A DNA stretch of 64,000 bases from positions 310,001 through 374,000 of the forward strand of contig NZ_BMIB01000004.1 of NCBI RefSeq assembly GCF_014641615.1, read 5' to 3'. The stretch comes from Filimonas zeae (GTDB lineage Bacteria; Bacteroidota; Bacteroidia; Chitinophagales; Chitinophagaceae). Shown here in pieces: positions 25,033-34,734 of this stretch (position 1 is its first letter; each line of letters starts with the position of its first letter). The translations under genes were made by a program, and so were the position numbers. The notes beneath the pieces are model-generated. The model was not told where the DNA came from and ran no database searches. It was given only the letters and a program-made list of their open reading frames with translations.

Positions 25033-27270
25033 TTATTCGGATTCTGCTTTGGGCGCACTGGCCTGGCGCTGATATATCACCGCACGTATTTCCGTGTAGG
25101 AATAATCATCGCCCAGCTTTTCTTTTACCGGGCCGGAATAAATCACCTGTAACTCGTCCAGCGCGGCTTCTATTACAGCAATCTTTTCCGGCGCAACCAG
25201 GTCAGAAGCATGTATCTCCTTCATGCGTATACTTTCCAGCAAATGCGCTTCTACCGTGCTAACGGTTATCTCCCGCATAGCGGCTATTTCATCAGCAGTG
25301 CGGCCATCGTTAAACATTTCCAGTGTTACCAGGCGGCTGGCTTTTTTATCGGTAGCAGCACCTTCCGTGGTACCTGCTTTGCGAATGCTGGCCTGTATGG
25401 CAGACGGGGCTTTTACTATATCCAGCAGCTTTTCGGTAGATATGTTCTGCACCAACCCTTCGGTAATCTGCACGGCACGCTGTATGGTTTCCTTCTTACG
25501 CATGGCCATCAGCAGCAACCCCTGCAGATCATCCGTGTATTTCTTTTGTTTGGTTTTTACCGCTACTTCCTTTACCCGCTGCATTAACGGACTCACAATC
25601 TCCTCCGTAAACAGTTTGGTAAAGTATTCAGCGGCAGATTGTGCTCTGGCGTGTAACTGTGCATAGCCATCATTTTTACCGGTGGCCAGCAGTTGCTGTA
25701 ACTGGCGGCAGAATTTACGGGCGGTTTCCTGTTGCAGGGCCAGCTTCTTTACCTGTGTCTGCACAAACAATACCTCTTCCGGTTTGCCCGTCATCTGTCG
25801 GCTGGCAAAGCTGTCGTATAAATCCTGCCAGGCAGTCATCAGCTTCTCCCACTCAAAACACTGCACCAGCGACTGCATTACAAAATCGGCATTGGACTGC
25901 TGTAACAGGGAAGCGAGGTTTACACCAGCCTGGCTCTGTTCAATAAACGGCAACACCCTGTCATCACTCACCATATGGTGCGATTGTATTACCGAGTGCA
26001 ACACCAGCCCTTCCAGCGAGGTAAGGCGGCTCAGCGCCACATACACCTGCCCCGGCGCAAAGGAAGCACCGGCATCAATCACCGCCTTATCAAACGTAAG
26101 GCCCTGACTTTTATGTATGGTAACGGCCCATGCCAGACGAATGGGGTATTGCGAAAAGCTACCCAGTTCCTCTTCCTTCACACTATCTTCCAGATCGCTG
26201 TAGTTGTAGCGTATGTTCTTCCACTTTTCGGTTTCCAGTAAAAACTCTTCGGGATCGCCGGGAAACTGAATGTATACCCCGTTATGATCTATCCGTTTTA
26301 CCACGCCTATTTTACCATTGTAAAAACGCCGGGCTTCGCCCTTATCGTTTTTAATAAACATAATCTGCGCGCCTTCTTTCAGTTGCAGGGTCTTTTCTAC
26401 GGGATACGACTTCTCTGAAAACTCTCCGGTAATTTCAGCATCAAACGTACGTGCCTCACCGGGCAGCCGCTGCAAGGCTTCCTGGTTTACGGCCTCTGCT
26501 TTAAAATTATGCGTGGTAAGCATAATGTAGTTATCCTCAGCAGAAGGGGTAAAAGCAGGTTTATAGTATTGCTGCAACAGGTCAAAATCGGCCTGGGTAC
26601 AGCGGTTGTTACGGATGTTGTTGAGCAGGTTTACAAAGGTGGCATCGCGCTGGCGGTATACTTTCTCCAGTTCAATATACACCGGGCATACCTCGCGTAT
26701 TACATGCGCATCAAAAAAGAAGGGGCTGCGGTAGTGTGCTCTCAGCACCTCCCACTCTTCCCTGCCTGCTACGGGTGGCAGCTGAAACAGGTCGCCTATA
26801 TACAGCACCTGCAAGCCGCCAAACGGGCGTGGGTTGTTGCGGAAACGGCGCAGAATGGTATCTATGGCATCCAGCATATCTGCCCGCATCATACTCACTT
26901 CATCAATCACCAGCAACTCCAGCTGATTAATCAGTTTAATCTTCTCCCGGTTAAAGCGGATGTTTTTAAACAGGGTATGCGGGGTAGTAACCAACGCACT
27001 GCCGGAACTGAAACCGCCCTGCGCCGATGGCACATAAATACCCAGCGGCAAATGAAAAAAGGAGTGCATGGTAACACCACCGGCGTTAATTGCCGCTACA
27101 CCTGTAGGCGCTACAATAGCCATTTTTTTACTGGTATGCTCCCGCACATGGCGCAGAAAGGTGGTTTTACCTGTACCTGCCTTTCCGGTCAGGAAAACGT
27201 GCCGGTTGCTGTAATTAACAAATGAATACGCCTGTTCAAAAAGAATATTAACCTCCCCACTTGTAGACAT
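25033..27270 (-). CDS. Pif1/RecD-like superfamily 1 helicase with C-terminal HTH
   Basis: DNA helicase of 745 residues: Walker A GKAGTGKTTFL (about 28), motif Ia VAPTGVAAINAGG, Walker B LVIDEVSMMRADM (about 119), motif III GDLFQLPPV, and VTIHKSQGLTFDKA plus VYVALSRLTSLEGL near the end of the motor (about 385-420). The C-terminal part carries a winged/HTH segment LEMFNDGRTADEIAAMREITVSTVEAHLLE. The motifs fit Pif1-like helicases, which unwind G-quadruplexes or resolve replication conflicts. It is flanked by two LD-carboxypeptidase genes on the same strand with gaps of 42 and 28 bp. Confidence 0.9.
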   Translation of the reverse strand: MSTSGEVNILFEQAYSFVNYSNRHVFLTGKAGTGKTTFLRHVREHTSKKMAIVAPTGVAAINAGGVTMHSFFHLPLGIYVPSAQGGFSSGSALVTTPHTLFKNIRFNREKIKLINQLELLVIDEVSMMRADMLDAIDTILRRFRNNPRPFGGLQVLYIGDLFQLPPVAGREEWEVLRAHYRSPFFFDAHVIREVCPVYIELEKVYRQRDATFVNLLNNIRNNRCTQADFDLLQQYYKPAFTPSAEDNYIMLTTHNFKAEAVNQEALQRLPGEARTFDAEITGEFSEKSYPVEKTLQLKEGAQIMFIKNDKGEARRFYNGKIGVVKRIDHNGVYIQFPGDPEEFLLETEKWKNIRYNYSDLEDSVKEEELGSFSQYPIRLAWAVTIHKSQGLTFDKAVIDAGASFAPGQVYVALSRLTSLEGLVLHSVIQSHHMVSDDRVLPFIEQSQAGVNLASLLQQSNADFVMQSLVQCFEWEKLMTAWQDLYDSFASRQMTGKPEEVLFVQTQVKKLALQQETARKFCRQLQQLLATGKNDGYAQLHARAQSAAEYFTKLFTEEIVSPLMQRVKEVAVKTKQKKYTDDLQGLLLMAMRKKETIQRAVQITEGLVQNISTEKLLDIVKAPSAIQASIRKAGTTEGAATDKKASRLVTLEMFNDGRTADEIAAMREITVSTVEAHLLESIRMKEIHASDLVAPEKIAVIEAALDELQVIYSGPVKEKLGDDYSYTEIRAVIYQRQASAPKAESE

Positions 27271-27298
27271 GGTGCAAAGGTAACCGCTACCCTGTTAT

Positions 27299-28330
27299 CT
27301 ACCTTACCTCTTCCAAAGTAGCCGAATACGCATCCACCGCTAACCGGTGCCGCACACCACATTTCAGTGCAAAGTTGTTGCGCTGGTGCCCTACGGGAAA
27401 ATCAAAACAAACCGGATAGCGGTAGTTTTTCACCTTTTCATTTACAATCATATATACATCTTCCGGAAACTCATCCTGCGGGTCCGTTTCTGCCTGTACA
27501 CTAAACCCGCCTACTATCAGCCCCTTCAGCAGCTTTAGTTTGCCGGTGCGTTTCAGGCTCCAGAACATCCGGTCAATATTGTACAGTTTTTCATGCACGT
27601 CTTCCACAAACAATATCTTACCGGCTACGTATAGGTCAGACTTTGTATCGGCCAGGTTTTCAATGGTACGCAGGTTACCCCCCACCAGGCTACCCACCAC
27701 TTTACCGGGACGATTGTTGGGGTTGGGAATGGCGGTGTAACTCATCTTCTCTCCCTTTAACGCCTGCTGTATGGAAAGAATGGTTTGCATCTGCATAGGA
27801 TCAGCCTTACTCCAGTCGTCCGGAAAGCTGTTGCACATTTTAGAATGCAGCGTAGCTACCTGGTGGTTGCGGTTGATGTGGCAGTGCAAAACAGTAATAT
27901 CACTAAAACCGATAATCCACTTAGGGTGGGTGCGTAAACGGGAAAAGTTCAGCTGGTCAATAATGCGTACAATGCCGTAACCGCCACGGGCGCAGAGTAT
28001 GGCTTTAACGTGCCTGTTATCCAGCATCTGCTGAAAATCGGCCAGCCTGTCCGCATCAGAACCTCCCAGGCTGCCATTACGCATGCCAATGGTTTTACCC
28101 ACTTCCACTTTAAAGCCCCAGGCGGTTATCTGTTGCACAGCGCTCTGTATATCTTTTACGGCTATATAGCCTGCCGGGCTGGTAATACCAATGGTATCGC
28201 CCGGTTTCAGATAAGGCGGTATCATCAGCCTGTTGGCTGCACCGGAAGTAGTCTGCGCCTGTAACAAACCGGGCAGGGTAACACCAGCTAACAAGGTGCC
28301 TGCCTGCTGTAAAAATGATTTCCTGTTCAT
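27299..28330 (-). CDS. LD-carboxypeptidase (S66 family), exported
   Basis: Paralogue of the protein at 24082-24990, with 343 residues. The extra N-terminus MNRKSFLQQAGTLLAGVTLPGLLQAQ is an export signal; NRKSFL is twin-arginine-like with K for the second R, so Sec and Tat are both possible. The catalytic set is conserved: Ser in GFSDITVLHCH, Glu in ILFVEDVHE and His in DFPVGHQRNNFAL. A periplasmic member beside a cytosolic one suggests separate trimming of murein peptides in both compartments. Confidence 0.92.
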   Translation of the reverse strand: MNRKSFLQQAGTLLAGVTLPGLLQAQTTSGAANRLMIPPYLKPGDTIGITSPAGYIAVKDIQSAVQQITAWGFKVEVGKTIGMRNGSLGGSDADRLADFQQMLDNRHVKAILCARGGYGIVRIIDQLNFSRLRTHPKWIIGFSDITVLHCHINRNHQVATLHSKMCNSFPDDWSKADPMQMQTILSIQQALKGEKMSYTAIPNPNNRPGKVVGSLVGGNLRTIENLADTKSDLYVAGKILFVEDVHEKLYNIDRMFWSLKRTGKLKLLKGLIVGGFSVQAETDPQDEFPEDVYMIVNEKVKNYRYPVCFDFPVGHQRNNFALKCGVRHRLAVDAYSATLEEVR

Positions 28331-28462
28331 CTGCTACCAAGTTACTTATTAATCCAACATATCTGTTTCCGGCTTGCATTGCCTGTGTTACATAAATTTA
28401 GTCTGGCATTAGTTGGGTTATGAATACTTTTGGCAAAACATCACCTCTAAAAACCAGTACCC

Positions 28463-30220
28463 TTGCGTCAGTTGCTTTATCCTGTTTCGTGGCCGCGCCT
28501 GCTTCTGCTGTTTGCAGGTTTGTATACAGGCTTACTCCAGGCACAAACCGTATTACCGGCACCTTCCACAGCACCTTTATTCAGCAAAGCCGATAGCCTG
28601 TTGCTGAGTGGCAAAACCGATTCCGCGGCAGTATTGTTTCACCAGCTGGCACAAAATGCATTGCATAGCCGGGATACTGCCGCCCTGCAAAAAGCCTGGC
28701 TGGAACTGGGTAAGGTAAACCTGCTGCGCGAAAAGTGGGATGAAGCGCTTAACAGCTACCTTACCAGCCTGCAATATGCGCGCCCCGGCATTACCCCTAA
28801 AACCACAGCAGACGCCTATATTGGTATAGGCGTGGTGTATTCGCGCCTGCGCAACTTTGCACAGGCAGAGGTGTATTTACAAAAGTCATTGGCGTTATTG
28901 CAAACAGAAGACCGCGACCGGCTGAAGGCGCTGGCTAACCTGGCGGGCGTGTACATGGAAACGGGCGATAATACCCACACCCTGGCCACCCATCAGCAGG
29001 CGTTGCAACTGGCTGCCAAACTACAGGCACCACTGGTAAGTGCGGTGTTGTATACCAACCTCAGCAATTACTATATCAAAACCAATAACTGGCCCGCCGC
29101 TATCAGCAGCGCCCGGCAAAGCCTGCACCTGCGCGATTCGCTGCACAAGCCCCTATCTGTAATTACCTGTAACAACCTGGGCTATGCGCTGGTGCAATCC
29201 GGCAAAGTACAGGAAGGCTTACAATGGTACCAGCAGGCCTTGCCACTGGCTACCCTGGCAGAGAAAAAGCAATTGCTGCTTAACCTGAGTAATGGCAACA
29301 CATCGGCAGGCAACTATCAGCAGGCCATTGCATACTTTAAACAATACGATGCCGTAAAAGATACCATTGCGCAAAAGCAGTACGACCAGCGTGTGGCAGA
29401 GATAGCCGCCAAATACGAAACGGCCGATAAACAGCAACGCATTGCGCGGCTGGAAGCAGAAAACAAAACACGCAAACGGCAGCTGCAACAATGGCTTACA
29501 GGCAGCCTGATAGTACTGGCGCTGCTGGCAGGCATTCTGTACCTGCGTTTTAAAAACATGAAAGTGCGGCAGCAGCTGGAACAATCTAAAACACGCCGCC
29601 AGCTGTTACAGGTGCAGCTGAACCCGCATTTTATATTCAATGCCCTGCACCATATACAGCAGTACATTTACCGCAACGATGCTAAAAGTTCCATGACTTA
29701 TCTCAACAGCTTCAGCCGCCTGATACGGCTGATACTGGAACATTCCGATGTAGAAACCACCTCACTGGAAGAAGAGATAGAAATGCTGGAACATTATCTT
29801 ACCCTGCAACAGTCGGGCAATCCATCGCTGTCTTTTACAATAAATACCGCACCGGAATTACCCACCGCTGATATTCACCTGCCGGTAATGCTGCTGCAAC
29901 CCTTTGTAGAAAACGCCGTTATACATGGCGTTAAAAACAAAGCACAGGGGCATGTTACACTTACATTTACTACCACCGGCCAGCATTTGCAGGTAGTTAT
30001 TACCGATAATGGCAAAGGCATACATGCCGCAGCCGGTAACACCGCCAACACCCTGCACCGCTCTATGGGCCGCAGTATTGTAAACCAGCGCATAGCGGAG
30101 TTTAACAAAGCCAACAAACAGGCTATTCAGCTGAAAATAGAAAACGCTACCACAGATGCGGATTATCCCGGCACGGCAGTACATTTGTTCATTCCTCTTA
30201 CTATTACAGCACCTGAATAA
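28463..30220 (+). CDS. TPR-containing sensor histidine kinase (LytS/His_kinase family)
   Basis: 585 residues, TTG start followed by a signal segment ending LLQAQ. A periplasmic region of about six TPR-like repeats (about 45-315) leads through a coiled coil to a membrane helix (LTGSLIVLALLAGILYL, about 346-362). The kinase domain has H389 in LNPHFIFNALHHIQQYI and an ATPase end with VENAVIHGVKNK and DNGKGI. This is the usual Bacteroidota partner of LytTR regulators, and the regulator gene starts by a 1-base overlap (TAATG at 30218). The periplasmic ligand is unknown. Confidence 0.92.
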   Translation: MRQLLYPVSWPRLLLLFAGLYTGLLQAQTVLPAPSTAPLFSKADSLLLSGKTDSAAVLFHQLAQNALHSRDTAALQKAWLELGKVNLLREKWDEALNSYLTSLQYARPGITPKTTADAYIGIGVVYSRLRNFAQAEVYLQKSLALLQTEDRDRLKALANLAGVYMETGDNTHTLATHQQALQLAAKLQAPLVSAVLYTNLSNYYIKTNNWPAAISSARQSLHLRDSLHKPLSVITCNNLGYALVQSGKVQEGLQWYQQALPLATLAEKKQLLLNLSNGNTSAGNYQQAIAYFKQYDAVKDTIAQKQYDQRVAEIAAKYETADKQQRIARLEAENKTRKRQLQQWLTGSLIVLALLAGILYLRFKNMKVRQQLEQSKTRRQLLQVQLNPHFIFNALHHIQQYIYRNDAKSSMTYLNSFSRLIRLILEHSDVETTSLEEEIEMLEHYLTLQQSGNPSLSFTINTAPELPTADIHLPVMLLQPFVENAVIHGVKNKAQGHVTLTFTTTGQHLQVVITDNGKGIHAAAGNTANTLHRSMGRSIVNQRIAEFNKANKQAIQLKIENATTDADYPGTAVHLFIPLTITAPE

Positions 30221-30990
30221 TGAAGCCGGAAAATACCACCTCCTGCCTGATACTGGAAGATGATGCCGCTGCAAGGGACATGATGCAGGATATATTGCAA
30301 CAGCATTTTCCTGCCCTCACCCTGTATCCCTGCGGCAATCTGGAAGAAGCACACACTACCTGGCTGGAACACCAGCCCCCTGTAATGATACTGGATGTAA
30401 ACCTGCCCGATGGCAACTCGTTTGAGTTGCTCAGCAGTTTGTACCAGCAGGGGCATACCCGGTTTAAAGTAGTATTCATTACCGCCTTTGCCGATTATGC
30501 GGTGCAGGCTTTCCGTTTCAGTGCACTGGATTTTTTGCTGAAACCTTATGCTCCGGATGAACTGATTGCTGCGGTAACCAAAGTACTGGAAACCATGGAT
30601 GAAGAGGAATACCGCACGCGGCTGGAAACCTTTTTTTACAACACCAGTCAGCAAACCGATCACGGAAAAAAGATAGTACTCAGCACCCTGGAAGATATAC
30701 ACATTGTAAAACTGAAAGAGATACTGCAGGCAGAATCTGACAACAACTACACCCGCTTTTATTTTGAGAACGGGAAAGAACTGCTGGTATCGCAACCACT
30801 CAAAACCTTTGAAAAACGGCTGGACACACAGGGCTTTATGCGCGTACATCAGTCGCACCTGGTAAACCTCCAGCACATTACCTCTTACCGTAAAAAAACC
30901 AGTCAGCTGGTGCTGAAAAACAATATCACCGTACCGGTATCGCAAAACCGCAAGAACAGCGTAATGGAATACCTTTCCAAATTATCATAA
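30220..30990 (+). CDS. LytTR-family response regulator
   Basis: 256 residues: receiver domain with D59 in MILDVNLPDGNSFELL and the switch-region lysine in DFLLKPYAPDEL, then a LytTR DNA-binding domain (about 150-256) containing LKEILQAESDNNYTRFYFENGKELLVSQPLKTFEK and FMRVHQSHLVNLQHI. Its start overlaps the kinase stop, so the pair is translationally coupled. The nearest downstream gene on the same strand is the secreted protein at 31114, which may or may not be a target. Confidence 0.93.
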   Translation: MKPENTTSCLILEDDAAARDMMQDILQQHFPALTLYPCGNLEEAHTTWLEHQPPVMILDVNLPDGNSFELLSSLYQQGHTRFKVVFITAFADYAVQAFRFSALDFLLKPYAPDELIAAVTKVLETMDEEEYRTRLETFFYNTSQQTDHGKKIVLSTLEDIHIVKLKEILQAESDNNYTRFYFENGKELLVSQPLKTFEKRLDTQGFMRVHQSHLVNLQHITSYRKKTSQLVLKNNITVPVSQNRKNSVMEYLSKLS

Positions 30991-31113
30991 AGCAGCGGCA
31001 GATTCTCAACCGTTTCCCGCGTATTCTCAAAGGAGGGTGGTATACACTCAAATCCCCTTTTTAGTGGATTAATTTTGGCTGAGCATACCTTATTCACCAG
31101 TCAATCTGAGTCC

Positions 31114-31974
31114 ATGAAACCAATACATACCACTACCAGAAACGCTTTTTTTACAGCTGTTGTTATTGCCTGCAGCCTTTCCCTGGCACCTGCCCACGGC
31201 CAGTTTTTTAAGAAGCTGCAGCAAAAACTGGAAGACAAAGCCAACGCCAAAGCCGATGATATTATGAACGGCAAAAAGAAGCAGAGTGGCACTGCCAACG
31301 ACAGCAGTACCGGCAACACCGGCGGCGGTAAAAAGCTGGATGGCAAGCTGCCCTATGAAGAGGAGGTATCTACTTTTGCAGCCGGCACCCGGTTGTATTA
31401 CGCAGATGATCTGGCCAATGAAAGCGTAGGCCGCATGCCCGGTTACTGGAAAACACACAGCACCGGCTCTGTAGCCGTTATACCCGATGTGCCCGGCAAA
31501 TGGCTGAAAATGTCGTCCAACTCCACCTACCGGCTGGATACATTGCTACCCATGCCTAAAAAGTTTACCATGGAGTTTGACCTGCTTACCCGCAGCGAAG
31601 AAGCAGACGATCTGAACAGCATTACCTTTGGCTTTAACAGCGACAACAACGCCAACAATTATATATACGGCGTAAGCAGCACTACCAGCGCTTACAGCAA
31701 GCTGGAATACGACTACAACCACATCAGCAATACCAGCAACGAAACCCGCACCAACAACCGGCTGGAGTTTCCGATGAAGAACTTTGGCAACGCGGTAATG
31801 CACATTTCTATTGTGGTAGAAAACGAGCATATGCGTATGTACTTCAACCGCTGTAAAATGCTGGATTCAGATATGTTTGAGCGTACCACCGCCAAATACT
31901 TCTTCATCAGTACCGAAGATCTGGAGCATAAAGCCAACGTGTACATCAGCAATATGCGTATTATGGAGCTATAA
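31114..31974 (+). CDS. Secreted LamG-like protein resembling the N-terminal half of OmpA-family proteins
   Basis: 286 residues from ATG 31114. The signal peptide ends PAHGQ and is followed by a charged linker, KKLQQKLEDKANAKADDIMNGKKK. The rest looks like a jelly-roll domain (FTMEFDLLTR, ITFGFNSDNN, VYISNMRIMEL). In Chitinophagaceae a similar linker and jelly-roll often precede an OmpA peptidoglycan-binding domain, but here the protein stops before any OmpA motif. A TAATTTTG -7 box is at 31070-31077. The call is by resemblance, not a firm family match. Confidence 0.65.
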   Translation: MKPIHTTTRNAFFTAVVIACSLSLAPAHGQFFKKLQQKLEDKANAKADDIMNGKKKQSGTANDSSTGNTGGGKKLDGKLPYEEEVSTFAAGTRLYYADDLANESVGRMPGYWKTHSTGSVAVIPDVPGKWLKMSSNSTYRLDTLLPMPKKFTMEFDLLTRSEEADDLNSITFGFNSDNNANNYIYGVSSTTSAYSKLEYDYNHISNTSNETRTNNRLEFPMKNFGNAVMHISIVVENEHMRMYFNRCKMLDSDMFERTTAKYFFISTEDLEHKANVYISNMRIMEL

Positions 31975-31985
31975 TACGCTGGTAT

Positions 31986-32018
31986 AATGCCCCCTGTTAC
32001 ATTTCAGGGGGCATTATT
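31986..32018. terminator. Bidirectional intrinsic terminator
   Basis: Perfect 11-bp stem AATGCCCCCTG (31986-31996) with CAGGGGGCATT (32005-32015), 8-base loop, placed between two convergent genes. Confidence 0.88.
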
Positions 32019-32023
32019 TCTGC

Positions 32024-34276
32024 TTATTGCTTCATAACCGGAAGCGATAACTGCACCCCTCCCCCTTCAACAGTTACATAGTACATACCAGCGGTAAGTC
32101 TGCCACTGTTAAAACGGTATTGGTTATATCCTGCGGGAAAAGCTTTGTGCGTAAGCAATTGCACCAGCTGCCCGTTAACGCCATACAGGCGAATAGCCAC
32201 CTTATCTGCCTTACGGGTAGTAAAACCTACGGTAGCAAAATCTTTGGCCGGGTTAGGAAACACCCCGGCAGCAACTGCACCGTTGTTTGCATCTGCTACT
32301 TTAGCACTGATAGATGACAGTGAGCCTGCCGAAGCACTGCATGAAGCAGCGGAGGGACTATTACCCGTTACCTCCATCCAGTCAATATTCGCAAACTCTG
32401 CAGAAGCTATGGTTTCTATACGCACAATGTTTACACCCGCATTCAGCGTTGCGGTAACCGTACCCGTAGTAGTCCATGTTGTCCATGCACCTGTTACCGG
32501 AAAACTGATAGAAGACACTGCTGTAACCCCGTTTACCAATAGCCGTGCAGTAGTACCGCCGTTATTGGTACCATGCGCATAACGCCATTTGAAGCTGTAA
32601 GTACCTGCGGCCGGTACGCTGATATAATAGTTTACTCCCTTATTAGCCGAGTTGCTGAGATTGATGTAGTAGCCACCATCTGCTCCGGTATAGGTATTCT
32701 GACGGCTGCCATCTGCACCGCAATAACCCGATACGGAAGAAGCTGCATCGTCAATACGCAGTGTATTGCCCCCACCTGTTGAAGTAGCGGTAAAGTTGGC
32801 CGTTACGGAGGTGTTGGCTGTAATGGTTACACTAACAGAAGTATTGGAACCACTGGCGCTGCCACTCCATCCGCTGAAAGTATAACCGGAAGCTGGCACA
32901 GCCGTTAAGGTAACCGATGTACCAGAGGTATAGGTACTGGCATTAGGGTTGCGGGTTACAGAGCCACCTGCTGCCGGTGCCGCCGCCGTAGTAAGCGTGT
33001 ACGAATCGGGCGTGGTAGTACCACCGCCACTTTCTTTGGCACCAATATCCGGCGCGCTGCCGCTATAGGTAATACCTGTTGCGGTAACCCCTGCATTAAT
33101 CAGATCGCTGCCTGTAGCCAGCGAGAGAAAGTTGCCTGTATTGGGACTGCCATCTGCATTTTTAGCAACACTTACACTGAGTGATATAAAATCTGCACTG
33201 TTAACTACCAGCGATCCGGAGTTAGTGCTCACATTGTTCTTCCACCATACATTGCTGCTGCCTACCTCTGTACCATTGCTTTTATCGCTGGAGCCGGCGT
33301 TGAAAGAAAGGTTGTTACGGAACGTAGCCGTACTGCCGGTTCTGAAATTGAAATTCGATTCTGCGTTGTTGTAACTGGTGTTGTTAGATACTTCCATGTT
33401 ACCAGGGTTATCATTATCCGTAAAACCATGCTTTCCGTTATTAAAAGCTATACAACGGCGTACAATATGATTGACTGCAATACCCGATCCACCCAGCTTA
33501 AAACCGTTTTTATCTCCGTTACCAGAGGTAGAGCCGTTGCTTAACTGGCCGTTACTGTAAGCAACACAGCCTTCCAGCGTAACTACCCCAATAGGGCCGG
33601 TGTCTGATTTGGCGTAGAAATCCCATCCGTCATCAATATTGTGGTGCGAAATACAGCCCCGGAAAATATTACCAGGGCCGCAGGTAAGCTTGGCAGCAAA
33701 ACCATCGGCATCTTCATTGTCCGGGTCCTGATTATCAAACGCCTCGCAGTTCAGAATCAGGTTGTTGGAGGGCCAGCTGCTGAGCGTGGTATTAGAGGTA
33801 ACGTAGCGGCTCAGCTGTAAACCTGTGTCGTGGTTTTTACTGAAAATACACTTTTCAATCGTGTTGTTATTACCGGCCAGCAACATACCATTGTCGCCCG
33901 CACCGGTAACCGTTATGCCGGTTATATGCCAGTAATCGCCATCCAGTACAAAGCCCCGGTTGGCATCGGCCACGGCCTGTGCCGAAAAGTCCAGCACCGG
34001 TATTTCGCCATTATAGGCGGTAATTTTTTTATTGGCACCTGCAGTACCGTTATTGGTGGCTGCAATTACCAGTGTAGCTGAAAAGCTGTAGGTTCCCCCG
34101 CGCATGTAAATAGTACCGCCCGCGGCCACAGTAGCTATGGCATTGGCCAGGGTGGTTGGTGCGCTGATGGAAGTTCCTGCATTGGAGGCTGACCCGCCGG
34201 GGGCCACGTAAAGTGTGGTTTGCGCATAGGCAAAGGTGCTGCCGAGCAGGCAGCACAGAATGAGCAATCGTTTCAT
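32024..34276 (-). CDS. Secreted pectate lyase-like protein (PL9 type) with CBM and T9SS tail
   Basis: 750 residues, signal peptide ending FAYAQ. Residues about 20-410 form a right-handed beta-helix with the PL9-like sequence ITGITVTGAGDNGMLL, NCEAFDNQDPDNEDADGFAAKL and SHHNIDDGWDFYAKSD; the Asp-rich turns fit the calcium sites of that family. Next comes a bacterial repeat domain (about 425-495, FSGWSGSASGSNTSV). A carbohydrate-binding module of CBM35/6 type follows (about 500-640). The end is a type IX secretion sorting domain (VFPNPAKDFATVGF to the end). It should cut pectin or a similar uronan outside the cell. No pectin-uptake genes are adjacent. Confidence 0.88.
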   Translation of the reverse strand: MKRLLILCCLLGSTFAYAQTTLYVAPGGSASNAGTSISAPTTLANAIATVAAGGTIYMRGGTYSFSATLVIAATNNGTAGANKKITAYNGEIPVLDFSAQAVADANRGFVLDGDYWHITGITVTGAGDNGMLLAGNNNTIEKCIFSKNHDTGLQLSRYVTSNTTLSSWPSNNLILNCEAFDNQDPDNEDADGFAAKLTCGPGNIFRGCISHHNIDDGWDFYAKSDTGPIGVVTLEGCVAYSNGQLSNGSTSGNGDKNGFKLGGSGIAVNHIVRRCIAFNNGKHGFTDNDNPGNMEVSNNTSYNNAESNFNFRTGSTATFRNNLSFNAGSSDKSNGTEVGSSNVWWKNNVSTNSGSLVVNSADFISLSVSVAKNADGSPNTGNFLSLATGSDLINAGVTATGITYSGSAPDIGAKESGGGTTTPDSYTLTTAAAPAAGGSVTRNPNASTYTSGTSVTLTAVPASGYTFSGWSGSASGSNTSVSVTITANTSVTANFTATSTGGGNTLRIDDAASSVSGYCGADGSRQNTYTGADGGYYINLSNSANKGVNYYISVPAAGTYSFKWRYAHGTNNGGTTARLLVNGVTAVSSISFPVTGAWTTWTTTGTVTATLNAGVNIVRIETIASAEFANIDWMEVTGNSPSAASCSASAGSLSSISAKVADANNGAVAAGVFPNPAKDFATVGFTTRKADKVAIRLYGVNGQLVQLLTHKAFPAGYNQYRFNSGRLTAGMYYVTVEGGGVQLSLPVMKQ

Positions 34277-34413
34277 AATAGGTTATTTAGCCACCCAAAA
34301 TATTCCACGGCTTTCCGTAAAACGACTAAACATAAAAATATATCTATGCAATCGTTACCACGTTGCTGTTCCTTTTTTTAGCGTCAAAGATTCCTGCCAT
34401 AGCAGAAACCGAT

Positions 34414-34700
34414 AAAAAACAAACGGCCTGAACGCGGGTATATGTCCCCTTGCTCAGGCCGTTGTATTATCCCTGAGCTTTCCAGTATGTCAAAGAACTG
34501 TGTGCCGTTTGGGTCATCTCTTTTTACTGACCGGCGGACACAAAAAAAGCCCGCCGCAGCGGACCATTTTCCTTCAGTTTTTTGGTTCGAAAATGGTTTT
34601 CTTACCTCTTGCAACTCCCTGTTTCCAAACAAAACCCGACTGAGGACGCCTCTCTCAACCGTGCTTTCAGCGTCTGGTTTGGTTACCGGTTGTTGCTGTA
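34414..34700 (-). ncRNA. Candidate structured RNA of unknown class
   Basis: Minus-strand stretch rich in exact stems: CCAAAC (34625-34630)/GTTTGG (34677-34682) enclosing GACGC (34645-34649)/GCGTC (34670-34674); ACCATTTTC (34563-34571)/GAAAATGGT (34589-34597); GGCGG (34533-34537)/CCGCC (34551-34555); and a 10-bp terminator stem AACGGCCTGA (34422-34431)/TCAGGCCGTT (34454-34463) followed on the minus strand by GTTTTTTATC. A TATCTTTA -7-like box at 34702-34709 lies next to AT-rich DNA. The overlapping 82-codon TTG ORF runs through the terminator and looks spurious. It does not match tmRNA, RNase P or SRP RNA motifs that I know. It may be an independent RNA or a long leader. Confidence 0.4.
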
Positions 34701-34734
34701 TAAAGATACATAAAAAGCAAGTTTTCTGATATTA

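Noticed and set aside
34384..34632. 82-codon minus-strand ORF starting at TTG
   Set aside because: It runs straight through a strong intrinsic terminator, and its region is full of exact RNA stems, so an RNA is more likely than a protein.
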